Source: Channallabes apus
Taxonomy: Eukaryota; Chordata; Actinopteri; Siluriformes; Clariidae
Reading direction: 5' to 3'
NCBI GenBank assembly: GCA_030522415.1
Contig: CM060109.1
Span: forward strand, 3,626,655 to 3,690,654
DNA: 64,000 nucleotides
Shown here in pieces: positions 21,019 through 32,147 of this stretch; the stretch's first letter is position 1; each line of letters begins with the position of its first letter. A model generated the notes under the pieces. It did no database searches. It was not told the DNA's origin and worked only from the letters and a program-made list of their open reading frames with translations. The translations under genes were made by a program, and so were the position numbers.

Positions 21019-22417
21019 ACTTTAGAAACAAACAAACAAACGTGATAGCCGGGCTAGCGATGCTAATGCTAATTAGCGATGCTAATGCCGGCTAAAAGCG
21101 GTGTGCTGCAAAACAATTAAAACTTAACGATATAACACGCGTTTCGAGTAAATATATTATAAGATACTTATCCGTTTTATGTACACACAGACACACTAGG
21201 GGGAGACAAAGCGGCGGCTCAGTAGTCCGGAGAACCGGATCTTCTTCCCTGAGGCCGCAGTGGCCCAGATGTTACAAGTACTGTACATTGATCCTGCAAT
21301 CTAATATAGACCTGCTTAGTCAAGTTACGTCAAAACCTGATCTGGATGGAAATGACGATTGGATAGAAATAAAGTGTCCGACACGTAAGGAACCAGAGAA
21401 GACGGTGCCTGCAAAAGTCCTGCTGTTTGGAGGTCAGTCAGATTTTTTTTCTTTTATAACGTTATAATTTTGAGTGTTTCATTGTGCTATTGTGTTGCTT
21501 TTTTTAATTATAGCAGGGATTTTCATGTCAAATAGAATACATTGGACACAAGCAATGAGGTGAAGGCTAAACAACCCAGGCTGGTTAGTGGATATGGATA
21601 CGTCTTTATGTAACATTGGTGAGTCGATCTAACAGTAATAATAATTTCTTCATTTTAAATATATGCTAAATGTAACATTGACATTCATGTAATATTAAAT
21701 ATGAGATTACACATCCATTGGGCAAGAATCTCCCATATACTTGTCATTAGAGTCCCTAACTAAACTCTGTATTTCAGGTAGCTCACAACTGTAATTGTGT
21801 TGTACTTCAGTTTTTTGTATTTGTACTCATATTGGGGCTATTGTACACATTGTGGAACAAGAAACACTATTGTTTCATTCATCACTGAAGCCATAGAGAA
21901 CTCTCTTATATTAAGTCCAAAAGTAACTTAAAAATACAAAAAATAAAGTATTTAAAAAATAAAGATGTTAAAAAAACATTTACCCCCTATTTTTTTTTTC
22001 ACGCCAAGCAAACCAAGATAAAAGAGGCAGCCAGAGATGAGATGTTACAAAAACTGAAGAATTCCCTTTCTCAGGGCAGGGCCGTAGACACACAAGATCA
22101 GTGCACCAGTTCTGAGGATGACGTCTTAAAAAAGTAATGCATATGCTCTTATTGAGGATTTGGCTAAAAAAATTTTTTAAGTTTTATAAACAAGACTATT
22201 TTTAGGTCCGTCCAGAACATCACACCAGTTCTGATGATGCTAGAAATATAGAGAGTCCTGAAATGGTAAGTCATTTTTCTCTTAGCTTTTATCTATGTAC
22301 TCTGCCATAAACAAATTGTTTCTATATTACTATTCACACATCTCTTTTACCTTTTTTTTAGTTTCAGGCCAATGACTCAGCTGAAGAGTTTGGTCTAACC
22401 TCAACCCAGAGAAAGGC

Positions 22418-23149
22418 AAGTTGATTTTAGTTATTTTTATCCATTTCTGTCTTCTTATGGGTTTTGTGCTCCCTTGGCTTGTCATGGACAATTTACATTT
22501 ATCAGTATTGTTGATTTGACTTGTGGTCGACTGATATGGGTTTTTTTGACAGCCGATGCCAATGCTGATATCTTAGAAAGCAGGGTGGCCCAAATAAATT
22601 AAATATAATTGTATTTATTTTAATTAATATTAAAAAAAATAATAATAAAAATAATTGTGTAAAATAAACGTACTTATACTTTAGAGGAAAATAAATTTTC
22701 ACAAATAAATATTTAATGAAATTTTTTAAGAAAGTAAACACTGTAACCAGCAGGGCACACGGTATTCTGGGATGTTTGTGTGCATTGGGAATCATGTTTT
22801 TTCAAATAAAGCCACAGTAACACTCATTTTACTTACAGCACTCAATGAAAACGACAGTGAGTAAATGCATAAAGCACAGCATAATTTTAAATCACAAGTT
22901 TAAATTTATTTGATAGCACATCTCCTTGTTTATGTTGAAATCTGTTGACAGCTACACCATTGACATTTTAACACTTCAAAAAGTCCAGAGAGATTGTTAA
23001 GCTAATCAAGCTAGTAGTGTTTTAGACATTTTCTGAAGAGACTTAATCACTTTTTACCATGAACAGATTTCATTTAGGTTATTACCCACATATAAACATT
23101 GAAAACAAACGTAAACAGAAGCTCAACTGGACATGAGGTTCATGAACAT
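22418..23149. other. AT-rich DNA, no gene seen
   Basis: About 730 bp between the last candidate exon of the transposon gene and the solo LTR. No terminal repeats or coding similarity noticed. Confidence 0.4.
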
Positions 23150-23154
23150 ACCGC

Positions 23155-23538
23155 TGTCAAGATGGACTAACCTGAGGTGACCAGAAGACGTAGCTTTAGC
23201 GGTTAGCCCAATGTAGCGTGGAGGATAAACCCAAACGCGGAAAGAAGCGAGTAGGCAGGATAGCCACGCGATTTAGTCTAAGGACTCTCACAAAAACGGA
23301 GTAAGGGAAAAACACAAATTTAACCCGCGTCCTGTAGATACACACACAATAGCAAAAGACAAACGGAACCAACATGTGAGTACTCACGGTTTGCTGAAAC
23401 GACAACTGGAGCTGACATGGGCTGAACTCAATGACTGAGCGGTAAGCCATCGTTTGTTTACCTCTTTTATACTTCCTGGTTTGGCGCCCGCCTTACTTCC
23501 GGGTCCTAGTGCCGGGCGCAGATTGAGTGTGTATGACA
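23155..23538 (-). repeat. solo LTR of the Gypsy family
   Basis: 384 bp, reverse-oriented, same family and exact length as the 5' LTR at 9913-10296. The element-sense end reads TTGACA and the start TGTCATACACACTC. ACCGC is duplicated at 23150-23154 and 23539-23543. Conserved blocks include the TATAAAAGAGG box and ACCCGGAAGTAAGGCGGGC. About 60 bp in the middle (near 23340-23400) differ from the 9.9-kb copy, indicating a different subfamily. Solo LTRs arise by recombination between the two LTRs of a full element. Confidence 0.92.
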
Positions 23539-23543
23539 ACCGC

Positions 23544-24265
23544 TTCCAGTAACATACCGCTAACCATGCTGTGTAACCAATGTGTCTGCTTCCAGGAACA
23601 TGCTGTTTATGCTCACTGATATAAAAAATAAAAGATCTTCATTTCTGTTCAAAACATGAATGAAGGTCTTAGGGGTTTTGAACTACAGTGGGAGCCACGC
23701 CAAATAGCCGCGACCGTGTGGCTAAAGTGTGAATGGAGTGTGAATGCCCTTTGCACGCCGTAATCCCCCCTCCCTTTTCTGCCAGAAAGGCGTGTCAAGA
23801 TTTCACAGTAAACACGCCCATTCAAGCCCTATTTATTCATTGACCTGGTGCCACCACTAGATGGCGCTTCGTTCTCAAGAACACGTTAAAACAAGCCAGC
23901 TGCGCTGAGTTGCAATCACGTGATTTTAACAACCCGCCTCCACCCCCGCCGAACTGACGCTGCCAAACTACAGAAGTGAAGATGGCGGCTTAACGGACTA
24001 TTCGTGGTAAGTGATGTTTTATTTTATAAAATGTGTTTGGGGTAGTTTACAGTTTATTTCCCAGTTTAGTTTTTTATTGGCCGTTTTAAATATCACTGGC
24101 AGCACCAGCAGCGGTCAGATGTGACTTTAGATAACTTAATGGTCTGTTTACCAAGTCTGGAGTTAATATTACAGCTTACTGTCAGTGTCACACACTCACA
24201 ATGTCACTCCACTTTAACTCAAAAACATGCTCAAGCTTCAAAAATACTATTAAATGTCCCTATTA
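23544..24265. other. unassigned region with possible exon 1
   Basis: No recognised coding gene. Around 23930-24006 the base composition becomes GC-rich, with GTGAAGATGGCGGCTTAACG and a consensus donor GTGGTAAGTG at about 24004-24013. This resembles a vertebrate 5'-UTR first exon containing a 3-codon upstream frame, or a DNA-transposon promoter. There is no downstream coding exon that I can attach to it. Confidence 0.3.
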
Positions 24266-25375
24266 CAAGGGCGTAGGTTTGCTCTGGACATTGGTGGGGA
24301 CCTATGACTCCAACTAATACCCCATCCCCCAATCCCCTTTTCCACCGACCAACCTCCTACCCCAACTATGTCCACTGAATACATGTTTTTCTTAATATGG
24401 TGCGAATCACTTCACATTAATACTAGCAATGCTTCGATTGATATTAATCCACTCGAAATGCAATTCATTAAGATAAATTAAGGAATAGTGTAAAGTTAAA
24501 GGAATGTTTAATAACTGACAAAAAGATAGTCTTTAATAAAATAAAAACTATTCTTTATTGAGCCCTAGTGCAAATGAAACATCTCAAACATCTGTATATA
24601 TATAAAAGCAGATTACATCTAAACATGAACTACTGTTAGATACAGTACCACACAACAGCTCAATGCCTATTGCTCCTATATGAAGGAGACAAAACCATGC
24701 CTTCGCCTCTCGTTAACAGAAATAAACTGCTGGCATATTTGTTTGACATCAATATTGTCCAGGCTGTTCTTTTTTTCTTCTGATAAACACTAAAGATGAT
24801 ATTTTGTAGAATGCTGAAAACCTGTAATCATTGATTTACATAGTATTTGTTTTTCCTGCTACGGAAGTCAATGTTTTCAGCTTTTTTCCCCAATATCTTA
24901 TTTTGTAATCAACAAAATAAAGAAAATCATTAAAGTTTGGAACCACTTAAGGAGTAAATAGTGAGTAAAGTTTTTTGGGGGGTGAACAATGGCTTTGACC
25001 CTAACTCTTCCCCTCTGACTGCACTAGGACCGGACAGCATTGCCACCTGATGAAATAGCGTGACAAAAAAGTGAAATGTCAGTTCAAAACTTTTGCCAAA
25101 AACACTAATGAATCACTTACATCCTCAGCCTATCACTCCTGATAATGCTAAATATTAGTATAATCAACATGTATAATACACGCACACATATTATATGTTA
25201 TATATATAATCAACATTCAGATTGACCTCCTGTGACCTCGCCTCTTCACCTGAACTACAACATGGCTGATCTGCTTCTGTCCCCTAATTGAAAAACATTG
25301 AGGGATTCCTTATGAGCATGGACAGAGAATGCCTTAGCCTATTATTGGTAACAATGTTAAATCTCAGGACAACTA

Positions 25376-25745
25376 CAGTGGCTTGCAAAAGTATTGTGAA
25401 CCCCCCGTGAACTTTTCCACATTTTGTCACATTACAGCCACAAACATGAATCAATTTTATTGGAATTCCACGTGAAAGACCAATACAAAGTGGTGTACAC
25501 GCGAGAAGTGGAACGAAAATCATACATGATTTCAAACATTTTTTTTTACAAATAAATAACTGAAAAGTGGGGTGTGTGTAATTATTCAGCCCCCTTTGGT
25601 CTGAGTGCAGTCAGTTGGCCATAGACATTGCCTGATGAGTGCTAATGACTAAATAGTGAGCACCTGTGTGTAATCTACACTCTCTCCATCGCTGTCTGAT
25701 ATACAGCACAGGTGTTTAGGTTCTGTCACCTGACAAAACAGGATA
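25376..25745 (+). mobile_element. 5' fragment of a Tc1-like transposon
   Basis: Begins CAGTGGCTTGCAAAAGTATT after a TA and continues with TTTTCCACATTTTGTCAC and CCAATACAAAGTGG, the left end of a well-known fish Tc1 family. Similarity fades before any transposase sequence, and no right end is found, so only the left terminus survives. Confidence 0.75.
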
Positions 25746-26146
25746 AACACATGCCATTTAAACAGCAATCATTTTATTTAACTTTTTCTGAGTCTTAGTG
25801 TTCAAACCTCAAATCAAATCATTAATGTTCGCCAAGTCAGTGAATGCATTTTAAAAACTATTTTTCTGAAGTGGATTGTCTATTGGTGTCAACAAAATTC
25901 TAGCCATATGGCAATATTAGTATATTAGCTTATCAATTTCTTTCACAATACTGATTTCTGACAAACAGTCATTAGATTAGGAGACTGACAGGGATCATAT
26001 TTATACTTTTACATTTAGCTGTTTAATCTGCTGTTAGTTTTAAGTCCGTATTCACAGACTATAACCTGCCCTGCTATAATGAATGTGAGTCCACTGCATT
26101 TGGCGCTGCTTGTATCTGAACGCAGCCAATAGTCTATCAGGGGTAG

Positions 26147-26346
26147 GGGCCAGGGGTAGCTCAGTGGTTAAGGCATTGGACTACGGTTCGGAAGATCCCA
26201 GGTTCAAACCCCACAACCACCAAGTTGCCACTGTTGGGCCCTTGAGCAAGGCCCTTAACCCTCAACTGCTCAGATGTATAATGAGATAAAAATGTAAGTC
26301 GCTCTGGATAAGAGCGTCTGCCAAATGCCTAAATGTAAACGTAAAT
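26147..26346 (+). repeat. tRNA-derived SINE
   Basis: The head has an A-box TAGCTCAGTGG and a B-box GGTTCAAACCC spaced as in a tRNA gene. The body has TGTTGGGCCCTTGAGCAAGG and the tail TCGCTCTGGATAAGAGCGTC then TGCCAAATGCC. This is a common fish SINE tail of the kind used with L2-type LINEs. It is not a functional tRNA: no acceptor stem or anticodon arm closes. Confidence 0.85.
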
Positions 26347-26708
26347 GTTTATCACATGATGGCAGGGAAAGGCACAGCCAATCAAAATGTTCATATTTGT
26401 TTTGGGGGCGGGAGGACTCAAGGAGAGAACGTGATTTATCCCTTTCTGCGTGTCTAGGTTAATGTTGACAGAACGATAAAAAAAAAAAGTGGATTAAATT
26501 ATTGGTGGGGACATTTCAATGGTCGGAGGATATTGGTGGGGACACATCCCCTCCATCCACCCTAAATCTACGCCCCTGTATATATATAATTTAAAACTAT
26601 TTATTCATTTGTCTTTTATTTACTTACTTACTAGCGAATGCTTTTTTAGGGCTCTAAAACTACGGCAGTATGAATGACAATGGAATAGGACGTGTGAGTT
26701 GCACCGGT

Positions 26709-26727
26709 CACACACACACACACACAC

Positions 26728-26797
<70 letters not shown>

Positions 26798-26800
26798 ATT
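26709..26800. repeat. (CA)n(TA)n microsatellite
   Basis: About 20 bp of CA repeats followed by about 70 bp of TA repeats. A typical length-variable compound microsatellite. Confidence 0.95.
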
Positions 26801-26933
26801 AAATTCTTAAAACATCGTGTTCACCCATGCACTGAAAAAAAGAACTTGTAAGATTTACTTGATAAAATCCTCATAACAATTTGGACACATAGATTTTAAG
26901 TAAATTTTATTGCTCCAATATTAAGGCTGAATC

Positions 26934-27793
26934 CCAATCCTACCCTTCCCCCTACCCTTCCACTTGGCGCGTCCACGTGAAGGGGTAGGGGTGTCTCATT
27001 TCTCTTTTGGTTGGAGGTGTAGGGGGAAGGGCCAGATAGCCCTCTAAACGAAGATTTTTCAGGACCTCACTTCAAACGAAGGGCTAAGCGAAGTTTTCAA
27101 CATGGCTGCTCACTCGAGCAAGCAGACCTATAAATGTTAAGTCATTTTTGCTATTAATAAAGATTTTTATGACAAGTTTTCATTATATGTATATTACCTT
27201 TAGTCTTGTGTTTATGGTGATGTTCTGTAAAGAAACGTTTGCAAAAAAAATCGCTAAAGTTTGCTAGCGGATAGCACATATTGCACAATATTACAAATAT
27301 ATATTTTTATGTCACATACACTTTACTGCATGCTACAAACAAATATGAAAGTTCAGTAGCACGGCAGTTTGCCGAGCATTTGATAACGCATTGTTTGTTT
27401 TGCTTACGGCCATATGTGTACATGTAAATGAACGGTGCTTACACTATTCTTACTTATTGCAACGTGACCACAGTTTTGTAATTTATATTCTGTATATGGA
27501 CGGCTGAGGAACCCCGAAGACTCATCCGTGTTCGTGGTGAAAATGACCAACTTTTTAAAAAAATCGAAATACGGCGCAAAAAACCTTGGGGAGTGAGTAA
27601 TCTCTCTTATTGGAATGTGTGATAAACATCGGCGCATGTCCTCTGACGTAACATTAGGAACCAGCGACAACGTATGATGACGTATAACAGTGTTGTAGTG
27701 GTGTCCCATTTCTTAGGGGAAATATTTATACACTTCCACGTTCCACTTCGTTTCAAGGTACAAGGGGAAGAAAATAGAATTGTGATTCAGCCT
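26934..27793. mobile_element. 860-bp MITE with GGCTGAATCCCAAT termini
   Basis: The left end AGGCTGAATCCCAATCCTAC and the right end, reading AGGCTGAATCACAATTCTAT on the minus strand, are inverted repeats. They extend through a CTTCCCCYT block and a TTCCACTT/GGAACGTGGAAG region. No coding sequence. The flanks are TATTA and ATGTA, so the target duplication is uncertain. Similar GGCTGAATCCCAAT starts are common in fish genomes. Confidence 0.65.
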
Positions 27794-28530
27794 ATGTAAA
27801 ACTCACCCGTAATTGTCAGGTAAAATTTACTTAATTAAATTAACAATAAAAGAAATCAAGTAAAAGTTACATAATTATATTTAATGCACAAATTAGATTT
27901 ATTTAAAATAATCAAGTAAAGTTAATTCATTATTGTATCAGCAGGAACCTTAATTTTATGAAATTACTACATTTTGTTTTGTGAGATTTTCCCTTAACTT
28001 GGTTTTATCAATTTATATTACTCCCTATAATAATGTAAACATTGCTAATTTATGTTTTGGAAAGAAACTTAAGTAATTATTTCATCTATATCTTTCATAA
28101 ATCACACAACTAAAATATAATTAAACAGTTTATTCACCAACATTACCAAATATTTGTGACATTCACAGTCTAGATCCAAGTTGTCTTTTTAATAAAAGTG
28201 CATTCAGCTAAATTTTGCATCCATAGAAAAAACTGCACGGCCCCAGGGCCTGAAATACTTGTTTTAAACAAAATTGTGTAAAATAATAATAAATAAATAA
28301 AATACAGCATTCATTTAGAAATAAAATACAGCAGAAAATACATTAAACAAACTGTAGAATAAACGTTAAAACTTAATAGCCCTCGGAAGCAGTGAAGTTG
28401 CAACATTCAAATCAGCACTCTGGACTAGTGCACTTAAAAGTATGCCATTGAAACCATAACGCATTAAAACATTAAGCTGAACATGTAATCACAACATGTA
28501 AAGACTTGTAGTCAAGCCAAATCAAATGTT
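27794..28530. other. AT-rich DNA, possible 3' UTR of the minus-strand gene
   Basis: No coding sequence. On the minus strand an AATAAA occurs at about 28129-28134, which could serve the terminal exon at 28531-28771. Otherwise featureless. Confidence 0.35.
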
Positions 28531-28771
28531 TTAAGATAACTTCATCTTTAAAGGTTGCACTTTTGGTGATAGCTTAATCCCATCAAGTTCTAGAAGAACT
28601 TTCTGAAAAGAGCTAAAATGTGTAGCGCAGTGCTCGGAGCTATTGCCACATTCTTGCAAAATATCCTCTCCTTCAAGGATTATGGATACACCAACCGGTT
28701 CTTCCCCTTCAACAGCACAGACGACAAGGATTTTAAGAAGGTGCATACTGGCATCACTTCGTCTGTCCCCC
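28531..28771 (-). CDS. terminal exon of a fish-specific gene (SAMD3-like group?)
   Basis: The minus-strand exon is preceded by a good acceptor (TATGCAG at 28772-28778) and ends with TAA at 28531. It encodes MHLLKILVVCAVEGEEPVG then GVSIILEGEDILQECGN and ends FQKVLLELDGIKLSPKVQ plus a short basic tail. This pattern resembles the C-terminus of a large fish family of uncharacterised, SAMD3-like proteins ending in FQKxLxxLDxxKLSxKVQ. Between the GNSS and FSSFQ segments about 20 residues usual for the family appear to be missing. Whether the gene is functional is unclear; only this exon and a possible first exon (30084-30114) are visible. Confidence 0.45.
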
Positions 28772-29340
28772 CTGCATAAAATGTACAAGAAAATAAATAA
28801 TTTATTTTGAGAAACAAAAAAAAAAAAATCTGAATTGCTTCAACCTGTGCTGATTCATTTCACAGAGAAAAAAATTATAATAAAAATAATTGATAATAAA
28901 AAATGACCATCACTTCATATACTTCAGATTGTTAAACTTGGGTTAAATTGCTTTAGCAATAATCTTGCATCAATAAAACATTGTAAAACATGGCATGAGA
29001 TGGCTACACTCCATAGATTACTCTGCACCTTTACAGTGTCAGGAAATCCTATGATGAATGCTGAGTTTGTATTTAAAGGGTTAGTCCAAACATGAAAATT
29101 CGTTCAATAATTACTCAGATTTATATATTCATTTGCATTTATATGCTTCTGTCCAATACAACAAACACTATATTCAAGGTATTAATAAATTGTATAATTA
29201 ATAAGAAAATGCTTTACCAGGCAATCATCAAAGAGATCCTCTTCAGATTCATGTCTCATCTTTACGCTTTGTTTCTGTGAAAATATTTACATTGTATCAT
29301 TACATAATCTTTTATTCGTACAACTACATTTAGGCATTTC

Positions 29341-29396
29341 TTCATTCAAGATTCAAGATTCAAAGAACTTTATTAATCCCAAAGGGAAATTGCTTA
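29341..29396 (-). repeat. LINE 3' tail with GAATCTT repeats
   Basis: On the minus strand this reads GCAATTTCCCTTTGGGATTA then ATAAAGTTCTTTGAATCTTG with repeated GAATCTT units, the 3' end of a fish LINE. No coding part is attached. Confidence 0.55.
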
Positions 29397-30083
29397 AATT
29401 GCATCTTTTGTAAGTTTGCCTTTATCCAAAGCAAATTACAAAAGAGGAAGGCATCAAGCATGTCAAGCAGTGCTACTAACACAAAGTTTCTGACACCGTT
29501 AGAAAAATACAAGATAGATCAGCGAGGGATTAAGGAAAAAGTGAGAAGCAAGAATCATGTGTGGAAAGATTAAGCATGCAAGGTCACAGGATGACTCGAC
29601 TTATTTTTATTGTCTGCAATGCGATTTAGACAAATTAGAGCTGCTGTCAATACTGTATGAACATATGTACAGGTTCTTTACTCGTAACTCATTAATAAAG
29701 TTCGGCTTCAGAAAAAAATGTTTATTGCTAGTGCTCTTTTACCATTTAATGCTTTAACACTCACGACTCAGTTTGTTCAGAAATGGCATCTCACCGACGA
29801 GCCTTTGTCTGAACACGCCGTTTTCGTGAGGTGTGGGGGTAAGAAACACGCATCTCGGTGTATTAATCCGCGCGCTCGGTTCATTATTATTTTATTTATT
29901 TATTTACCACAGGACCCCTGGGGGGCTCCGTAGGTTCAGGTTTTTACACGAAAACGGTGTTTTGTGAATCTCCACACCATTAAAAACTAATATTGCTAAT
30001 CTTGTACGTCCTGAGATTAAGATGAACATTAATTGGGAGTCATGAAAGCGAGAATCACATCCAAAAAAGAAAGCTAAACTTAC

Positions 30084-30114
30084 CTCGAACACGACAAACT
30101 CCAGCTGCAGCCAT
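30084..30114 (-). CDS. possible first coding exon, MAAAGVCRVR
   Basis: The minus-strand ATG at 30114 opens MAAAGVCRVR and runs into a strong donor (GAG/GTAAGT at 30083). Upstream, 30115-30320 is CpG-rich compared with its surroundings, as expected for a promoter and 5' UTR. A start of the form M-A-A-x-x-C-R-V-R is typical of the same fish family suggested by the terminal exon at 28531-28771, which supports pairing them. No middle exons were found in the 1.3 kb between, so the gene is probably a truncated paralogue. Confidence 0.4.
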
Positions 30115-30970
30115 ATCGTGTTGTACCTCCGTGATGATTCCCAACCGATTGATCCACAGCGCGGGCACAGCGTCTCCAAACACGCATGCGCGGTTTAATT
30201 TGCACACATTTTCGGCTTCAGTAGAAAATACTTCACACAATACTTCAGACTGAAACACGACTGCCCCCTACAGGTAATGAAGGGCATGTTCACAGCTTCC
30301 CGCACGCAGCCGCGCAAAGCCGCGGCAAGTCACGGGATCCCTTTTCTCGAAACGTGCGTTTTTAATGGCGACATCTGTATATTATTATATTGTTATTTTA
30401 CTTCAATAATCCATATTTTCATATGTTTTTAACTGTTAAATGTAAGGTCTTACTTTGTAAAACCAATTACGGTTTTCACTGTAAATTTTACGGTTATCGC
30501 TAATAGATAGATATAGTGGGGCAAAAAAGTATTTAGTCAGTCACCAAATGTGCATGTTCTCCAACTTTAAAAGATGAGAGAGGAATACCATCATAGGTAT
30601 TCCTCAACTATGAGAGCCATAGTTTTTTTCTTAGAGACAGAAAATTACATTGCAGGATTTTTTAAGAATTTATTTGCAAATTATGGTGGAAAATAAGTAT
30701 TTGGCCACCTACAAACAAGCAAGCTTTCTGGCTCTCACAGACCTGTAACTACTTCTTTAAGAGGCGCTTCTGTCCTCCACTCGTTACCTATATTAATGGC
30801 ATCTGTTATCCGTATAAAAGACACCTGTCCACAATCTCAGAGTCACACTGCAAACTCCATTTGGCCAAGACCAAAAAGCTGTCAAAGTACACGAGATACA
30901 AAATTATAGACCTTCACCAGGCTGGGAAGACTGAATCTTCAATAGGTAAGCAGCTTGGTGTAAAGAAATC

Positions 30971-31534
30971 TGGAGATTGTGCCAGCTTCAGTAGATAAAG
31001 GCCAACCCTGCGAGGATCCTGAGGCATCCAGATAAGGACCAGCTCCAGCTGGATTCTGCTTCATGATGGTTGGAGCTACACATGCTGCTCCTGTGCTTCC
31101 AGTGATCCAGATCCCATCTGCCCTCTGCAACTGCTGACTCATCCCTGTACTGAACTAGACTTCATGTTAATTTAAAGAACTTCTGTTATATTGTTATATT
31201 AACTCTCAGCTGCATAACACACATGATCTTATATAGTTTCTACCCATTATCACCCAAATGAGGATGGGTTCCATGTTGAGTCGGCTTCCTCTCAGGGTTT
31301 CTTCCTATTGCCATCTCAGGGAGTTTTTAATTGCCACTGTCTCAGTCACCCTTGGCTTGCTCATCAGAGACATTTCATTCATCATTCATTCATCTTATTA
31401 TTATCTAGACACATTTTTCTCACACATACACACTTCCATAAATTTTCTTTTTTAAATGTTTTCATTTTTGTGAAGCTGCTTTAAGATAATGACCACTGTT
31501 AAAAGCGCTATATAAATAAAATTTAATTGAATTG
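30971..31534 (+). mobile_element. L2-a group 3' fragment inside Tc1-A
   Basis: 564 bp of 3' UTR and tail, matching the L2-a 3' UTR with moderate divergence and ending GAAGCTGCTTTAAGATAATG then AAATAAAATTTAATTGAATTG. AAGAAATC is duplicated perfectly at 30963-30970 and 31535-31542. It interrupts the transposase frame. Confidence 0.92.
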
Positions 31535-32147
31535 AAGAAATCAACTGTGGGAGCAATTATTAGAAAATGGAGGACATACAAGAGCAAGGGGGATTTGGAT
31601 AATCCAGAAGAGGATTGGGAGAATGTCATATGGTCAGATGAAACCAAAATAGAACGAGAAAAAATTCTGAGCTGCATCCAAAGAACACCATAGCTACTGT
31701 GAAGCATAGTGGTGGAAACATCATTCTTTGGGGATGTTTTCTGCAAAGGGACTAGGATGTGTAAAGGAAAGAACGAATGGGGCCTTGTATCATGAGATTT
31801 TGAGTGAAAACCTCCTTCCATCAGCAAGGGCATTGAAGATAAAACGTGGTTGGGTCTTTCAACATGACAATAGTCCCCAAAATACTGCCCGGGCAACGAA
31901 GCAGTGGCTTCGTAAGAAGCATTTCAAGGTCCTGGAGTGGCCTAGTCAGTCTCCAGATCTCAACCACATAGACCAGGGGTACTCAAATATAAATTTGAAA
32001 GGTCCACTTACCAAATTTCTATTCAGTCTGAGGTCCGGAAAAATGCCAGTCCAATTTCAAATAGAGAACTACAAAAAAAGTCAAATCCAAAATTTTCAAA
32101 CAATACCCAAAAATGACATGGTGGTCCTTTTAGTGTGAAAGGTAACA

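Larger units (their letters stand above)
16198..21260 (-). mobile_element. near full-length L2-type LINE (L2-a, copy 1)
   Basis: About 5.06 kb. The 5' end lies near 21260 and the 3' end at 16198, where the tail is a TTGAA repeat preceded by the conserved GTGAAGCTGCTTTGAGAC hairpin and AAAGCGCTATATAAATAAA. Both ORFs are open. A second, decayed copy (47813-51033) and an older 3' fragment (30971-31534) of the same group are in the window. A/T microsatellite sequence at 16300-16350 lies in its 3' UTR. Its target duplication is unclear because it lies inside another element. Confidence 0.9.
15841..21276 (-). mobile_element. probable solo LTR containing the L2 LINE
   Basis: On the minus strand the insert runs from TGTAACATC (21276) to CCAAACATGACA (15841), a TG...CA pair. 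AGTAC is duplicated at 15836-15840 and 21277-21281. The 357 bp at 15841-16197 look like an LTR on the minus strand: TATTTAAA (about 16130), a GGAATAAAGCCC poly(A) signal (about 15900) and a CA end. The L2 LINE occupies nearly everything between. By the unoccupied paralogue at about 8870 the insertion lies inside GAGAGTAC/ATTGATCC; an alternative reading is a 4-bp GTAC duplication ending at 21286. No second LTR or pol gene is seen, so the LTR interpretation is inference. Confidence 0.5.
15782..22417 (+). pseudogene. BEN-type transposon accessory gene (copy 2), split by insertion
   Basis: Exon 1 begins with ATG at 15782 and is cut at 15840. It resumes at 21287 and runs to a GT donor at 21433. 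Across the gap the codons join cleanly (VES then TLILQSN). Unlike copy 1, the D-D-W-I-E-I-K stretch is open. Later candidate exons with AG/GT borders are about 22016-22133 (acidic and basic, SSEDDVLKK), 22206-22265 (HHTSSDDARNIESPEM) and 22364-22415 (ends TQRK at a GC-type donor). Linking these to exon 1 is inference, because the phase at the first junction does not fit without another exon. The divergent transposase start is also present at about 15664 but its body is missing. Confidence 0.45.
24266..26578. mobile_element. 2.3-kb TIR element, termini CAGGGGCGTAGATTT
   Basis: The left end CAAGGGCGTAGGTTT and the right end AAATCTACGCCCCTG are inverted repeats of about 15 bp. Both ends continue into a GGTGGGGAC-like block. 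TA flanks both sides. The interior has no recognisable transposase and is itself invaded by a Tc1 fragment (25376-25745) and a SINE (26147-26346). The superfamily is not assigned. The short imperfect termini leave some doubt about the pairing. Confidence 0.5.

Noticed and set aside
26147..26346. tRNA gene suggested by A and B boxes
   Set aside because: The arms do not close into a cloverleaf and the sequence continues into a SINE body and tail.
26934..27793. Promoter or CpG island from the GC-rich CCCTTCCCC stretch
   Set aside because: The segment is bounded by inverted ends and fits a MITE better.
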